Shown here: positions 1 to 8,200 of the stretch, one piece after another
Layout: the number at the start of each line of letters is the position of its first letter
Numbering within the stretch: the stretch's first letter is position 1
From: an uncultured Veillonellaceae bacterium
GTDB lineage: Bacteria > Bacillota > Negativicutes > Veillonellales > Negativicoccaceae
NCBI GenBank assembly: GCA_947254705.1
Contig: CAMYCX010000006.1
Coordinates: 1-38,224, forward strand
Direction: 5' to 3'
Length of the DNA stretch: 38,224 nucleotides
Notes under the pieces: generated by a model
What the model was told of the DNA's origin: nothing
Seen by the model: only the letters and a program-made list of their open reading frames with translations
Database searches by the model: none
Position numbers and translations under genes: made by a program

Positions 1-1
1 T

Positions 2-913
2 GATGAGATGAAGGGCCGGATTATCGGCCGTGAAGGAAGAAATATCCGCGCATTGGAAATGGCTACGGGCGTTGATTTAATTATTGATGATACGCCGGAA
101 GCCGTTACGCTTTCCGGATTCAGTCAGGTGCGGCGGGAAGTTGCACGGGTGGCGTTGGAAAACCTAATCAAGGATGGTCGGATTCATCCGGCACGTATTG
201 AGGAAATGGTCGAAAAGGCGCGGAAAGAAGTTGACAAACGGATTCGGGAGGCCGGCGAGCAGGCGTTGTTCGATGTCAATATTCATCATATGCACCCTGA
301 ATTGGTGAAGATACTGGGGCGGATGAAATACCGAACAAGCTACGGACAGAATGTATTACAACATTCGATTGAGGTAGCGAATCTGTCGGCCGCACTGGCG
401 GCGGAAGTCGGTGCCGATACGGAACTGGCTAAACGAGCCGGATTGTTGCATGATATCGGTAAAGCAATTGACCAGGAAATTGAAGGAAAGACGCATGTAG
501 AGCTGGGTGTCGAAATTGCCAAGAAATATCGGGAACCGGATGTGGTCGTCAATGCGATTGCATCTCATCACGGAGATACGGAAGCAACCTATGTGGAAGC
601 GGTATTAGTAGCAGCGGCAGATGCCATCTCGGCAGCACGGCCGGGGGCTCGTCGTGAAACATTGGAAAATTATCTGAAGCGATTGACTAAGTTGGAAGAA
701 ATTGCCAAATCGTTTGACGGTGTAGAAAGCTGTTATGCGATTCAGGCCGGCCGGGAAATTCGGGTCATGGTCAAGCCGGAGACGGTGACGGAAGATGATG
801 TAACGCTGTTGGTACATGATATTGCGCAGCGTATACAAAACGAGTTGCAGTATCCGGGGCATATTAAGGTAGTTGTCATTCGTGAAACGCGTGCGACTGA
901 TTACGCCAAATAA
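2..913 (+). CDS. rny: Ribonuclease Y, 3' part (5' end outside window)
   Basis: Membrane-anchored endoribonuclease that starts mRNA decay in Firmicutes. The reading frame is open from base 2, so this is the C-terminal ~303 residues of a protein usually ~510–520 residues long; the N-terminal membrane anchor and coiled coil lie upstream of the window. The fragment begins in the KH RNA-binding domain (GRIIGREGRNI motif at about 14–46) and continues into the HD phosphohydrolase domain, with the metal-binding His-Asp pair (LLHDIGKA) at 449–454. It ends with the family's usual C-terminus, VVVIRETRATDYAK. A strong intrinsic terminator follows 13 bases after the stop, so rny is probably the last gene of its transcript. 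An ATG at 8 is internal, not a start. Confidence 0.97.
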   Translation, partial: DEMKGRIIGREGRNIRALEMATGVDLIIDDTPEAVTLSGFSQVRREVARVALENLIKDGRIHPARIEEMVEKARKEVDKRIREAGEQALFDVNIHHMHPELVKILGRMKYRTSYGQNVLQHSIEVANLSAALAAEVGADTELAKRAGLLHDIGKAIDQEIEGKTHVELGVEIAKKYREPDVVVNAIASHHGDTEATYVEAVLVAAADAISAARPGARRETLENYLKRLTKLEEIAKSFDGVESCYAIQAGREIRVMVKPETVTEDDVTLLVHDIAQRIQNELQYPGHIKVVVIRETRATDYAK

Positions 914-926
914 TGTGGAAGAAAAG

Positions 927-952
927 ACCGTCGCTTACGGGCGACGGTTTTC
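927..952 (+). terminator. Intrinsic terminator after rny
   Basis: Eight-base perfect stem (927–934 with 941–948, GC-rich, ACCGTCGC/GCGACGGT), a 6-base loop and a short T-rich tail (TTTTCC). It separates rny from dnaG. Confidence 0.85.
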
Positions 953-1025
953 CTGTTCTTATGAAGAAAAAGGAAAATGAAAGGGAACGGAGAATATCAG
1001 CACAAGAGTGAAAGGGGGCGGATGC

Positions 1026-2807
1026 GTGAAATTCAGTGAAGATTTTATCGATCAGGTGCGTGCGGGAAATGATATCGTGCAGGTTATCGGTGAAGTTGTT
1101 TCTTTACAAAAAAAAGGCAAAACGTATTGGGCGTGTTGTCCGTTTCACAATGAAAAGACGCCGTCCTTTTCTGTTTCGCCTGAGAAAAATTTCTTTTACT
1201 GCTTCGGCTGTCATGAGGCGGGCGATGTATTTTCATTTGTTCAAAAATATGAGCACTGTACTTTCCCGGAGGCGGTGGAGCGTTTGGCCAACCGAATTCA
1301 TCTGGATATACCGCAAACGAATTTATCGCCGGCAGAACGTAAACGGGAAAAATGGCGCCAATCCCTGTATGAAATTAATGAGTTGGCGGCAGATTATTTT
1401 CATAACTGTTTGACAAAAACCGCTCTCGGGGGACCCGGTTTGGAATATTGGAAAAAGCGAGGACTGTCCGCACAGACGGTGCTTGATTTTAAGCTTGGCT
1501 ATGCTGTTGATGAATGGTCTCGCTTGTATCGGGATTTTACCAAACGAGGATATAGTAAGGAATTGTTGTTGGCATCCGGACTCTGTACAGAGAAAAATGG
1601 GGAGGTATATGATCGATTCCGCGGGCGATGCATGTTTCCGATTCGCGATGGGAAAGGTCGTGTGGTCGGGTTCGGAGGACGTATTCTTGATATAGGTGAA
1701 CCAAAATATTTGAATTCGCCGGAAACAGCGATATTTAATAAACGAAATCTTTTGTTTGCTTTATCTCGAGCGTTGCCTGCAATTCGCCGGACATCTCAGG
1801 CTGTTCTGGTAGAAGGGTATATGGATGTAGTCGGCGTCCATAATCAGGGCGTAACAAATGTGGTGGCCTCATTGGGGACGGCATTTACGGAGTCACAAGC
1901 CCGATTGCTGCATCGTTCGGCGAAAGAACTGTTAATTGCATATGATATGGATCAGGCAGGCCGAGCAGCGACAAAACGGGCGATTGAAATTGCACGCAAG
2001 GTGGGAATTCAATTGCGAATCGTGACACTGCCCGACGGTAAAGATCCAGATGAATATATTCGTGAACATGGTGTGGAGGCATGGCAAGATGCGGTACGGG
2101 CAGCACAAGGAGTGATTGACTATTCGCTGAAGATGGCGTTAAAGCAAGGTAACCCGACAACGATTGAGGGAAAAAATCAAATTCTGCATGAAATGATACC
2201 GCTGATTGTGGAAACGGAAAATGCGGTGGCCGTAGACGGATATTTGACAAAACTTGCGAATGCATTACGGATGAACGAAGGCTTGGTGCGCAGTGAAGCC
2301 AAGCAATATATTGATAAGGTTAATAAAGATGTATATGTCGCGCCGGTAACCGCGGATGCCACTAAGGCAGCAACACCTACAGCAAATATACAGCGGCAAC
2401 ATGCAGAGGCATTATTATTGGGGTATCTGTTGCAAGGGGGCGATATGTCAGCGGTAGCGGCCGATGTGCCGGTTGAAGATTTTACCGACCCGCTGTGGAA
2501 AGATATATATGCACAATGCCTTTCGCTTTGGCAAGAAACGGGACAACTGACAGAAAAAACAGTTCGTGCAACGGTGCCGGAAGCATCTCGTGAGCGATAT
2601 GCACGTATGTTGATGGGGGCAAGACCAAGCAGTGAAACACCGGCATTTTCGTATATGAGACCGTTGCGCCGAGCGGCTTTGCAAGATATGTACGAACAAC
2701 ATTGTCAGCAAGCGGAAGACTATATTCGCAAGGGAGATGAAGCACGGTATCGAGAAGAAATGAAGGCGGGCATGAAAGTGAATAAAATGATGCGTAAATG
2801 GCAATAA
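1026..2807 (+). CDS. dnaG: DNA primase
   Basis: Synthesises RNA primers at the replication fork. The protein is 593 residues from the chosen GTG start, normal for DnaG. The N-terminal CHC2 zinc finger has C38, H41, C59 and C62. The TOPRIM catalytic core shows VEGYMDV (E263) and the acidic AYDMDQAGRAA stretch near residue 306. The C-terminal ~150 residues are the weakly conserved DnaB-binding region. I chose GTG at 1026 because AAAGGGGG (1011–1018) sits 7 bases upstream; an in-frame GTG at 1008 would put this ribosome-binding site inside the gene. The gene is followed by a 15-base gap and a strong AAGGAGAGG before the first sigma gene, the classic dnaG–rpoD macromolecular-synthesis arrangement. 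I see no convincing promoter in 953–1025. Confidence 0.97.
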   Translation: MKFSEDFIDQVRAGNDIVQVIGEVVSLQKKGKTYWACCPFHNEKTPSFSVSPEKNFFYCFGCHEAGDVFSFVQKYEHCTFPEAVERLANRIHLDIPQTNLSPAERKREKWRQSLYEINELAADYFHNCLTKTALGGPGLEYWKKRGLSAQTVLDFKLGYAVDEWSRLYRDFTKRGYSKELLLASGLCTEKNGEVYDRFRGRCMFPIRDGKGRVVGFGGRILDIGEPKYLNSPETAIFNKRNLLFALSRALPAIRRTSQAVLVEGYMDVVGVHNQGVTNVVASLGTAFTESQARLLHRSAKELLIAYDMDQAGRAATKRAIEIARKVGIQLRIVTLPDGKDPDEYIREHGVEAWQDAVRAAQGVIDYSLKMALKQGNPTTIEGKNQILHEMIPLIVETENAVAVDGYLTKLANALRMNEGLVRSEAKQYIDKVNKDVYVAPVTADATKAATPTANIQRQHAEALLLGYLLQGGDMSAVAADVPVEDFTDPLWKDIYAQCLSLWQETGQLTEKTVRATVPEASRERYARMLMGARPSSETPAFSYMRPLRRAALQDMYEQHCQQAEDYIRKGDEARYREEMKAGMKVNKMMRKWQ

Positions 2808-2822
2808 GCATAAGGAGAGGAC

Positions 2823-3920
2823 ATGGCAGATACAGCAAAGCGGGGACTAGAGCGGCAAATGGCGGAATTGATGGCCTGTGTTGACGGAAACAATCAATTA
2901 GCCTATGATGAAATACGGCAACGTGCCGAGCGCGAGAAGTGGACTTACGGGCGGTGGGATCGTACCCTGGACCGCTTGGCAGCCCGCAACGTGACGGTCT
3001 TCGCCGGTGCCGCGGGACATACGGAAGATGAGAGACTCGTCGGATCCTCCGGTGCACGGATGGATGATCATGTCCGTGTTTATTTGAAAGAAATCGGCCA
3101 GGTAGATTTGCTGGATGCGCAAGAAGAGATAGAAATTGCGCAACGGATTCATGCTCCCGGGGAAATTGACGGTACGGAAACAGAGGCGGAATTGCAACGT
3201 CTGAAAGAGGATTCGGTATTGGCACGTAAGGAATTGTCTGATGCGAACTTACGGCTGGTTGTCAGTATTGCGAAACGGTATGTCAATCGGGGATTGTCTT
3301 TTTTGGATTTGATACAGGAAGGAAATATGGGGTTGTTGCGTGCGGTAGAGAAGTATGATTACACTAAAGGGTTCAAATTCAGCACCTATGCGACCTGGTG
3401 GATTCGTCAAGCGATTACCCGTGCCATTGCGGATCAGGCAAGGACTATCCGTATTCCTGTTCATATGGTGGAAACAATTAATAAATTGAATCGATTTGAG
3501 CGACAGATATCACATGAGCAGGGCCGTGAGGCAACAGAAGAAGAATTGGCGGAAATGATGGAAATCAGTGTTGAAAAAGTGCGAGAAATTATGAAGATTT
3601 CCCAAGAGCCGGTATCATTAGAAACACCGATCGGTGAAGAAGAAGATTCCCATTTGGGCGCATTTATCGAGGACCATGACGCGGTTGCACCGGAGGAAGC
3701 AGCAGCAGCAATTTTGCAACGAGAACAAATCGAGCGCGCGTTGGACGCATTGCCCGAGCGGGAACGGGAAGTTATTTATCTGCGATTCGGACTGCGGGAT
3801 GGAAAACATCGGACGCTGGAAGAGGTCGGAGAATATTTTGATGTGACGCGTGAGCGTATACGGCAGATTGAACGAAAAGCACTGGAGAAACTTCGTGCTA
3901 AAGGAAATCTGCTGCAATAA
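2823..3920 (+). CDS. Housekeeping-type sigma-70 factor, short copy (first of a tandem pair)
   Basis: RNA polymerase sigma factor of the RpoD/SigA type, 365 residues, close to B. subtilis SigA in size. Residues 1–55 look like a divergent region 1.1; region 1.2 is at ~81–110 (VRVYLKEIGQVDLL). Region 2 lies at ~135–205, with the -10-reading segment around STYATWWIRQAITR, region 3 at ~215–290 and region 4 at ~300–362, with the helix-turn-helix TLEEVGEYFDVTRERIRQIE. Only ~25 residues separate regions 1.2 and 2. The next gene is a second sigma factor whose regions 2.4 and 4.2 are nearly identical, so which one is the true primary sigma factor (rpoD) cannot be settled from sequence alone. AAGGAGAGG precedes the ATG. 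Confidence 0.95.
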   Translation: MADTAKRGLERQMAELMACVDGNNQLAYDEIRQRAEREKWTYGRWDRTLDRLAARNVTVFAGAAGHTEDERLVGSSGARMDDHVRVYLKEIGQVDLLDAQEEIEIAQRIHAPGEIDGTETEAELQRLKEDSVLARKELSDANLRLVVSIAKRYVNRGLSFLDLIQEGNMGLLRAVEKYDYTKGFKFSTYATWWIRQAITRAIADQARTIRIPVHMVETINKLNRFERQISHEQGREATEEELAEMMEISVEKVREIMKISQEPVSLETPIGEEEDSHLGAFIEDHDAVAPEEAAAAILQREQIERALDALPEREREVIYLRFGLRDGKHRTLEEVGEYFDVTRERIRQIERKALEKLRAKGNLLQ

Positions 3921-3944
3921 TACGGACTGAAGGAGAGAGATTGA

Positions 3945-5834
3945 TTGAAGGATACGGTGGGGAAAGCGGATGAGGTAACAGTCATGAAGCAACAAACGAC
4001 AGTGAATCGCCCAAAGCGGAAACGGAAAACGGTTGCAGAACGTATAGAAGAAGCAGTCAAGTTGATTACTCGCTGCGAAAATGGAGAGGTGACTGTCGGC
4101 GAGGCCAACGCCGATTTACAGAAACATCGTTTTTCGCAACGCAGCATTGTGACATTAAATCAACGGCTGCAAGAAATCGGTTTGTTCCGCATGGATACAG
4201 ACGGTACGCTACTTACCGCAACAAATATACAGTCAGATGAAACGGAAACGCCCGCAAACGGGGAACGAGATGTTGTGCAAAAATGCCAAACATCCACCGC
4301 CACTCATGACAAAAAGCAAAGAAAAGCGAAGAAGAGCGGAGTGAAAACTGCGACGCGTTCATCGAAACGCAGTACGGTGAAGAAAGACGAAGACTCGTCG
4401 ACGCTAGAAGGTACATTGGCGGAGTTAATGACATTGGGGAAAAAAGAAAAACAGCTCAACGAAGATGATGTCATGGATCGTCTGGCGGTGTTTGAACTGA
4501 ACCCGGAAAAAATAGAAGAGATCTATGAAATGTTTCAAGTCGCACGGATTGAGCTGATCAATGCGGACAAAGAAGATGATGAAGTAACCGATGAAGATGC
4601 TAAGACCGCTGCTCAATTCGCCGTTCAAGATGCGAGCGATCAAGTCAATTTGGATGATCCTGTTCGTATGTATTTAAAAGAGATCGGTCGGGTACCGCTG
4701 TTGACCGGAGATCAGGAAGTAGAACTTGCGAAACGTATCGAGGCAGGAAAAGAAATAGAAGCGCAGAGAAAAAAACGTCAGGCAGTGATTGATTGGATAT
4801 CTGCTCATGCCGATCAAATTGATGAGGATCGAGAGATACCTTATGCGGTGTTTGTGTTGCCGAAAGAGTGGCAAAATGAGTCGGAAATACAGCGGTTGCT
4901 GGAACAGGCACTGGTCGCTTTGGATGTGCATATTGAAGGGAAATTGAGCGTAGAAAAAGCCTCCGAATTGGCGCAGGAGGTAGCAGGCATGCCGTTGGAA
5001 GCGGAGTCGGTCGGTATGTCACCGTATACAGAAAAACAAGTGCGAGAGTTGTTGCAATTATCTTTTTTTGATGCGGATACCGACACGCAGGAACAATACA
5101 TTTTGCGTGATGCACATGAAGCAAAGCAGAGCTTGACGGATGCCAATTTACGTTTGGTAGTGAGTATTGCCAAACGTTACGTCGGTCGGGGCATGCAATT
5201 TTTGGATTTGATGCAGGAAGGAAATCTCGGCTTAATCAAAGCGGTGGAGAAATTCGACTATACCAAGGGTTATAAATTCAGCACCTATGCGACATGGTGG
5301 ATTCGACAGGCGATTACTCGAGCGATTGCCGACCAGGCTCGTACTATTCGTATTCCCGTGCATATGGTGGAAACAATTAACAAGTTGGTTCGCACCTCAC
5401 GCAATTTGTTGCAAAAACTGGGAAGAGATCCTGTGCCGGAGGAAATTGCGGCCGAGATGGATATTACAGTAGATCGGGTGCGTGAGATCATGAAAATCGC
5501 ACAGGAGCCGGTATCGCTGGAGACGCCGATCGGAGAAGAAGAAGATTCGCACTTGGTAGAGTTTATTGAAGATCGCAATGCAGTCGCACCGGAAGAAGCG
5601 GCGTCTGCGATTATGTTGCGTGAGCAAGTGGATGATATTTTACAAGGCCTGACATCGCGTGAGCGGGAAGTGATTTATTTGCGGTTTGGCTTGAAAGACG
5701 GCAAGCAGCGTACGTTGGAAGAGGTCGGACAATATTTTGATGTGACGCGCGAACGTATTCGTCAGATTGAAAGAAAAGCATTAGAAAAACTGCGCAATAA
5801 AGGCAGACACGAACGGATTACCGACTATCTTTGA
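3945..5834 (+). CDS. rpoD: Primary sigma-70 factor RpoD/SigA, long copy (second of a tandem pair)
   Basis: A 629-residue RpoD-type sigma factor. It starts with a basic tail and a helical domain (residues ~30–90), then a Lys/Arg-rich linker (~120–150). A canonical region 1.1 follows (~155–205, LNEDDVMDRLAVFELNPEKI), then region 1.2 (~235–267). A ~120-residue non-conserved insert (~268–388) precedes region 2 (~390–465), region 3 and region 4 (helix-turn-helix TLEEVGQYFDVTRERIRQIE). The C-terminus is the typical HERITDYL. The canonical region 1.1 favours this copy as the primary sigma factor. The TTG start at 3945 is preceded by AAGGAGAG at 3930–3937; an ATG at 3984 with GAGG at 3972–3975 is an alternative that removes 13 residues. 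The gap from the upstream sigma gene is 24 bases, so they are probably co-transcribed. Confidence 0.95.
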   Translation: MKDTVGKADEVTVMKQQTTVNRPKRKRKTVAERIEEAVKLITRCENGEVTVGEANADLQKHRFSQRSIVTLNQRLQEIGLFRMDTDGTLLTATNIQSDETETPANGERDVVQKCQTSTATHDKKQRKAKKSGVKTATRSSKRSTVKKDEDSSTLEGTLAELMTLGKKEKQLNEDDVMDRLAVFELNPEKIEEIYEMFQVARIELINADKEDDEVTDEDAKTAAQFAVQDASDQVNLDDPVRMYLKEIGRVPLLTGDQEVELAKRIEAGKEIEAQRKKRQAVIDWISAHADQIDEDREIPYAVFVLPKEWQNESEIQRLLEQALVALDVHIEGKLSVEKASELAQEVAGMPLEAESVGMSPYTEKQVRELLQLSFFDADTDTQEQYILRDAHEAKQSLTDANLRLVVSIAKRYVGRGMQFLDLMQEGNLGLIKAVEKFDYTKGYKFSTYATWWIRQAITRAIADQARTIRIPVHMVETINKLVRTSRNLLQKLGRDPVPEEIAAEMDITVDRVREIMKIAQEPVSLETPIGEEEDSHLVEFIEDRNAVAPEEAASAIMLREQVDDILQGLTSREREVIYLRFGLKDGKQRTLEEVGQYFDVTRERIRQIERKALEKLRNKGRHERITDYL

Positions 5835-5837
5835 CAC

Positions 5838-5867
5838 TTGACGCCTGTAAATCGGATACAGTATAAT
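5838..5867 (+). promoter_or_regulatory. Promoter for tRNA-Ile2
   Basis: TTGACG (5838–5843), an 18-base spacer and a perfect TATAAT (5862–5867). Transcription would start near 5874, 11 bases before the mature tRNA. The -35 box begins four bases after the rpoD stop codon. Confidence 0.85.
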
Positions 5868-5884
5868 AGAAATGCATTTCTACA

Positions 5885-5959
5885 GGGCCTATAGCTCAGG
5901 GGTAGAGCAACCGGCTCATAACCGGTCGGTCCCTGGTTCGATCCCAGGTGGGCCCACCA
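5885..5959 (+). tRNA. tRNA-Ile2 (anticodon CAU, read as lysidine-AU)
   Basis: Complete 75-nt tRNA with encoded CCA. The acceptor stem pairs 5885–5891 with 5949–5955, the discriminator is A5956, and the T-loop is GGTTCGATCC. The anticodon loop CTCATAA carries CAT at 5917–5919. A CAT anticodon can be initiator Met, elongator Met or Ile2. The loop CTCATAA and the GGGCCTATAGCTCAG start match the Ile2 type rather than elongator Met, which usually has TTCATAC. If so, the C34 is converted to lysidine by TilS so that it decodes AUA. It has its own promoter and terminator. Confidence 0.85.
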
Positions 5960-5971
5960 CAAATGATGAAT

Positions 5972-5997
5972 AAAGAGCGACAACAGTCGCTCTTTTT
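5972..5997 (+). terminator. Intrinsic terminator after tRNA-Ile2
   Basis: Ten-base perfect stem (5972–5981 with 5986–5995), AACA loop and a T tract (5993–5997). Confidence 0.85.
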
Positions 5998-6009
5998 GAA
6001 TGCGAAGTT

Positions 6010-6038
6010 TTGACAAAAAGGAGTACGAATGATACACT
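6010..6038 (+). promoter_or_regulatory. Promoter for RNase P RNA
   Basis: Consensus TTGACA (6010–6015), exactly 17 bases, TACACT (6033–6038). The predicted start near 6045 coincides with the first base of the P1 helix of RNase P RNA. Confidence 0.9.
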
Positions 6039-6044
6039 TACTTT

Positions 6045-6384
6045 TGCGAGTAGGAGAGGCAATCGCGAGTTTAACTCGAGGAAAGTCCGAGCTCCGCAGG
6101 GCAGGGTGCCGGATAACGTCCGGCGAGGGCGACCTCAGGGATAGTGCCACAGAAATGAAAACCGCCGGCAACGGTAAGGGTGGAACGGTGCGGTAAGAGC
6201 GCACCGGCGATGGGGTAACTCATCGGCCAGGTAAACCCCACTTGGAGCAAGACCGAATAGAAAAGGGATGAAGCTGCCCGCTGACCTTTTGGGTGTGTCG
6301 CTGGAGCGGTAAGGTAACTTGCCGTCTAGATAGATGATTGCCACCGTGAAAACGGGACAGAACTCGGCTTATTGATCACTCGCA
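6045..6384 (+). ncRNA. rnpB: RNase P RNA (type A)
   Basis: Catalytic RNA of RNase P, which removes 5' leaders from pre-tRNAs. The ends are set by the P1 helix TGCGAGT (6045–6051) with ACTCGCA (6378–6384). The universally conserved blocks are present: GAGGAAAGTCCGAGCTCC near the 5' end, and ACAGAACTCGGCTTA close to the 3' end, which pairs back with it to form P4/P2-type contacts. The total of about 340 nt and the block order fit the common type A architecture rather than the Bacillus type B. It has its own promoter and terminator. The gene for its protein modulator, rnpM, is also in this window (22549–22809). Confidence 0.96.
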
Positions 6385-6386
6385 TG

Positions 6387-6407
6387 AATCCGCTACGGCG
6401 GATTTTT
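6387..6407 (+). terminator. Intrinsic terminator after rnpB
   Basis: Seven-base perfect stem AATCCGC/GCGGATT (6387–6393 with 6398–6404), TACG tetraloop and a T tract to 6407. Confidence 0.85.
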
Positions 6408-6443
6408 ATTTATTGCGATCAGTCGAAAAGATAAATCGTAAAA

Positions 6444-6472
6444 TTGACGAACAGTGGCAAAATGGGTATAAT
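6444..6472 (+). promoter_or_regulatory. Promoter for thioredoxin gene
   Basis: TTGACG (6444–6449), 17-base spacer, perfect TATAAT (6467–6472). Transcription would start near 6479, leaving a ~30-nt leader before the trxA start. Confidence 0.85.
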
Positions 6473-6509
6473 GAAATTATTAGATATGTTAGTAAGGGAG
6501 GATATAGAG

Positions 6510-6836
6510 ATGGCAACAATTACAGAAATTACAACAAAAGCAGAGTTTGAAACGGAAGTAACCGGTTATGCCGGCACGGTATTGGTCGACTTTTGGGCTC
6601 CGTGGTGCGGTCCGTGCAAGATGATTACGCCAGTGGTGGATGCGTTGGCGGAAGAATATGCCGGTAAGATCAAGGTCGTCAAGGTTAACGTGGATGAAGG
6701 CGGAGATTTAGCGGGTGAAATGGATGTGATGGGGGTACCGAGTTTACTTTTTTTTGTCGGCGGAAAAGAAGTGCAGCGCATTGTCGGCAATCATCCTGAT
6801 AAGCTGAAAGATACATTTGCACAGCTTGCGAAATAA
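6510..6836 (+). CDS. trxA: Thioredoxin
   Basis: Small cytoplasmic dithiol-disulfide oxidoreductase, 108 residues, the usual thioredoxin length. The active site WCGPCK is present in the context VLVDFWAPWCGPCKMITP, and the cis-proline loop is MGVPSLLFF. The ATG at 6510 is chosen because GGGAGG (6497–6502) lies 7 bases upstream and the protein then begins at the normal position. A longer frame reaching back to 6444 would start inside the -35 promoter box and is not real. The gene stands alone between its own promoter and the rpmE promoter. No clear terminator follows; a 7-base inverted repeat at 6858–6898 lacks a T tract. Confidence 0.95.
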   Translation: MATITEITTKAEFETEVTGYAGTVLVDFWAPWCGPCKMITPVVDALAEEYAGKIKVVKVNVDEGGDLAGEMDVMGVPSLLFFVGGKEVQRIVGNHPDKLKDTFAQLAK

Positions 6837-6897
6837 GTACTGACATATAAAAATGACAGCATCCGAGGGTGAATGTACATGAAAACAGGATGGATGC

Positions 6898-6926
6898 TTG
6901 CATTTGCAGATGGCATTTGCTATACT
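6898..6926 (+). promoter_or_regulatory. Probable promoter for rpmE
   Basis: TTGCAT (6898–6903), 17-base spacer, TATACT (6921–6926); predicted start near 6933, about 33 bases before the bL31 start. Confidence 0.65.
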
Positions 6927-6965
6927 TATTTAGTATTAGTGTGACATAGAAAAGAGGTGCCAACT

Positions 6966-7217
6966 GTGAAAAAAGGAATCCATCCAGAGTATCATCCGGT
7001 CGTATTTCAGGATGCGGGCGCGGACTTTGCATTTTTGACACGTTCTACGATGACGTCCAATCAGACAATTCAGTGGGAGGACGGGAATGAATACCCGTTG
7101 ATTAACGTGGATATCAGCAGCAAGTCGCATCCGTTCTATACGGGCCAGCAGCGTTTTGCGAAAGCGCGCGGTCGTATTGAAAAATTCAATAAACGATACG
7201 GCAAAGACAGCGAGTAA
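6966..7217 (+). CDS. rpmE2: Ribosomal protein bL31, type B (zinc-free)
   Basis: Large-subunit ribosomal protein, 83 residues. The pattern KGIHPEYHPVVFQD at the start and SSKSHPFYTGQQR in the second half is that of type B bL31, and the protein contains no cysteine, so the zinc-binding CxxC pair of type A is absent. GTG at 6966 is chosen over an in-frame GTG at 6957 because AGAGGTG (6954–6959) serves as ribosome-binding site and overlaps the earlier codon. In many bacteria type B bL31 replaces the zinc form during zinc starvation. Here it sits in the usual rpmE position next to prfA/prmC, has an ordinary-looking promoter, and no Zur-type operator was recognised. Confidence 0.93.
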   Translation: MKKGIHPEYHPVVFQDAGADFAFLTRSTMTSNQTIQWEDGNEYPLINVDISSKSHPFYTGQQRFAKARGRIEKFNKRYGKDSE

Positions 7218-7222
7218 CAAAG

Positions 7223-7257
7223 ATAGGCGGGCACGTAATGGTGTCTGCCTATTTTTT
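7223..7257 (+). terminator. Intrinsic terminator after rpmE
   Basis: Twelve-base stem (7223–7234 with 7241–7252) with two G·U pairs, a 6-base loop and six T's. It ends 13 bases before the next start, so some readthrough may feed the downstream genes, for which no other promoter was seen. Confidence 0.8.
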
Positions 7258-7270
7258 ATAAGGAGAATAT

Positions 7271-8200
7271 ATGAACAAAGAGGTATCGGAGAAAAAGGTA
7301 TATGTTGGCGGACAGGCTGTCATTGAAGGTGTAATGATGCGCGGTCCCGAATATATTGCAACGGCAGTACGTGAGCCGGGAGGCGGTATTGTTGTACAAA
7401 AAACGAAGTTGCAAAGTATATCGGCGCGATTCCCCGTGCTAAAAAAACCGATGTTGCGTGGAATGATAGCATTGTATGAATCATTGCTGATCGGGATGAA
7501 GTCGCTGATGTTTTCCGCGCAAGCGGCCGGCGAAGAAGAGGATGCATTGAGTGATCGGGAAATTTATCTGACAATGACACTGTCAACCTTGTTTGCCATT
7601 GTCTTATTTTTGGCAATTCCGACGTATGCCGTGAAATTTATTCCGGGGATGACAGGGCATCCGGTGGCAATGAATTTGGCCGAGGGGCTGATCCGTCTGT
7701 TGATATTTCTTGCATATTTATACGGTATTTCCTTGACCAAAGATATTCAGAGGGTATTTGAGTATCATGGTGCGGAGCACAAAACGATTTTTTGTTATGA
7801 AAAAAACTTGCCGATGACAGTAGAAAATGTGCGTATACAGCCACGATTGCATCCGCGCTGCGGAACGAACTTTTTGTTGATGGTGGTAGTTATTAGCATT
7901 TTTATATTTGCGTTTTTAGGCTGGCCTTCTTTATGGGAACGAATTGTATCACGAGTGTTATTGATGCCGGTAGTAGCGGGATTGGCGTATGAGTGGATTC
8001 GTATGGCAGCAGAAACGACGAATCCTGTTTTGCAAGCATTGGTACGCCCCGGTTTGTGGTTGCAATTAATCACAACACGCGAACCGCATGACGATCAAAT
8101 CGAAGTAGCAATTCGTGCATTGGAAGAAGCTAAACCTATAGAAGAGGCGGTAGTAACAAAGTCAATGAAAGAAATGACAGGAGCATATGTGGCAGGATAA
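7271..8200 (+). CDS. DUF1385 family membrane protein (YqhQ-like)
   Basis: A 309-residue conserved membrane protein of unknown function. The start carries the family signature YVGGQAVIEGVMMRGPEY. Hydrophobic segments lie near residues ~100–125 (LSTLFAIVLFLAIPTYAV), ~137–155 and ~195–240, so three to five membrane passes are likely. The conserved EYHGAEHKTIFCYE and PRLHPRCGTNFL motifs lie between them, rich in His, Glu and Cys that could bind a metal, though this is only a guess. It is commonly found between rpmE and prfA/prmC in Firmicutes, as here, and overlaps prfA by 14 bases. An AAGGAGAA ribosome-binding site precedes the ATG. Confidence 0.9.
   Translation: MNKEVSEKKVYVGGQAVIEGVMMRGPEYIATAVREPGGGIVVQKTKLQSISARFPVLKKPMLRGMIALYESLLIGMKSLMFSAQAAGEEEDALSDREIYLTMTLSTLFAIVLFLAIPTYAVKFIPGMTGHPVAMNLAEGLIRLLIFLAYLYGISLTKDIQRVFEYHGAEHKTIFCYEKNLPMTVENVRIQPRLHPRCGTNFLLMVVVISIFIFAFLGWPSLWERIVSRVLLMPVVAGLAYEWIRMAAETTNPVLQALVRPGLWLQLITTREPHDDQIEVAIRALEEAKPIEEAVVTKSMKEMTGAYVAG

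Noticed and set aside
2482..3225. A 247-residue minus-strand frame across the dnaG/sigma junction
   Set aside because: Proline/arginine-rich composition typical of an antisense shadow, no family resemblance, and it overlaps two certain genes.
6444..6509. A longer thioredoxin starting with TTG at 6444
   Set aside because: That TTG is the start of the -35 promoter box; a proper GGGAGG precedes ATG 6510.
6858..6898. Inverted repeat AGCATCC/GGATGCT between trxA and rpmE
   Set aside because: The stem is short with a 27-base loop and no T tract, so it is not a credible terminator; it also runs into the rpmE promoter.
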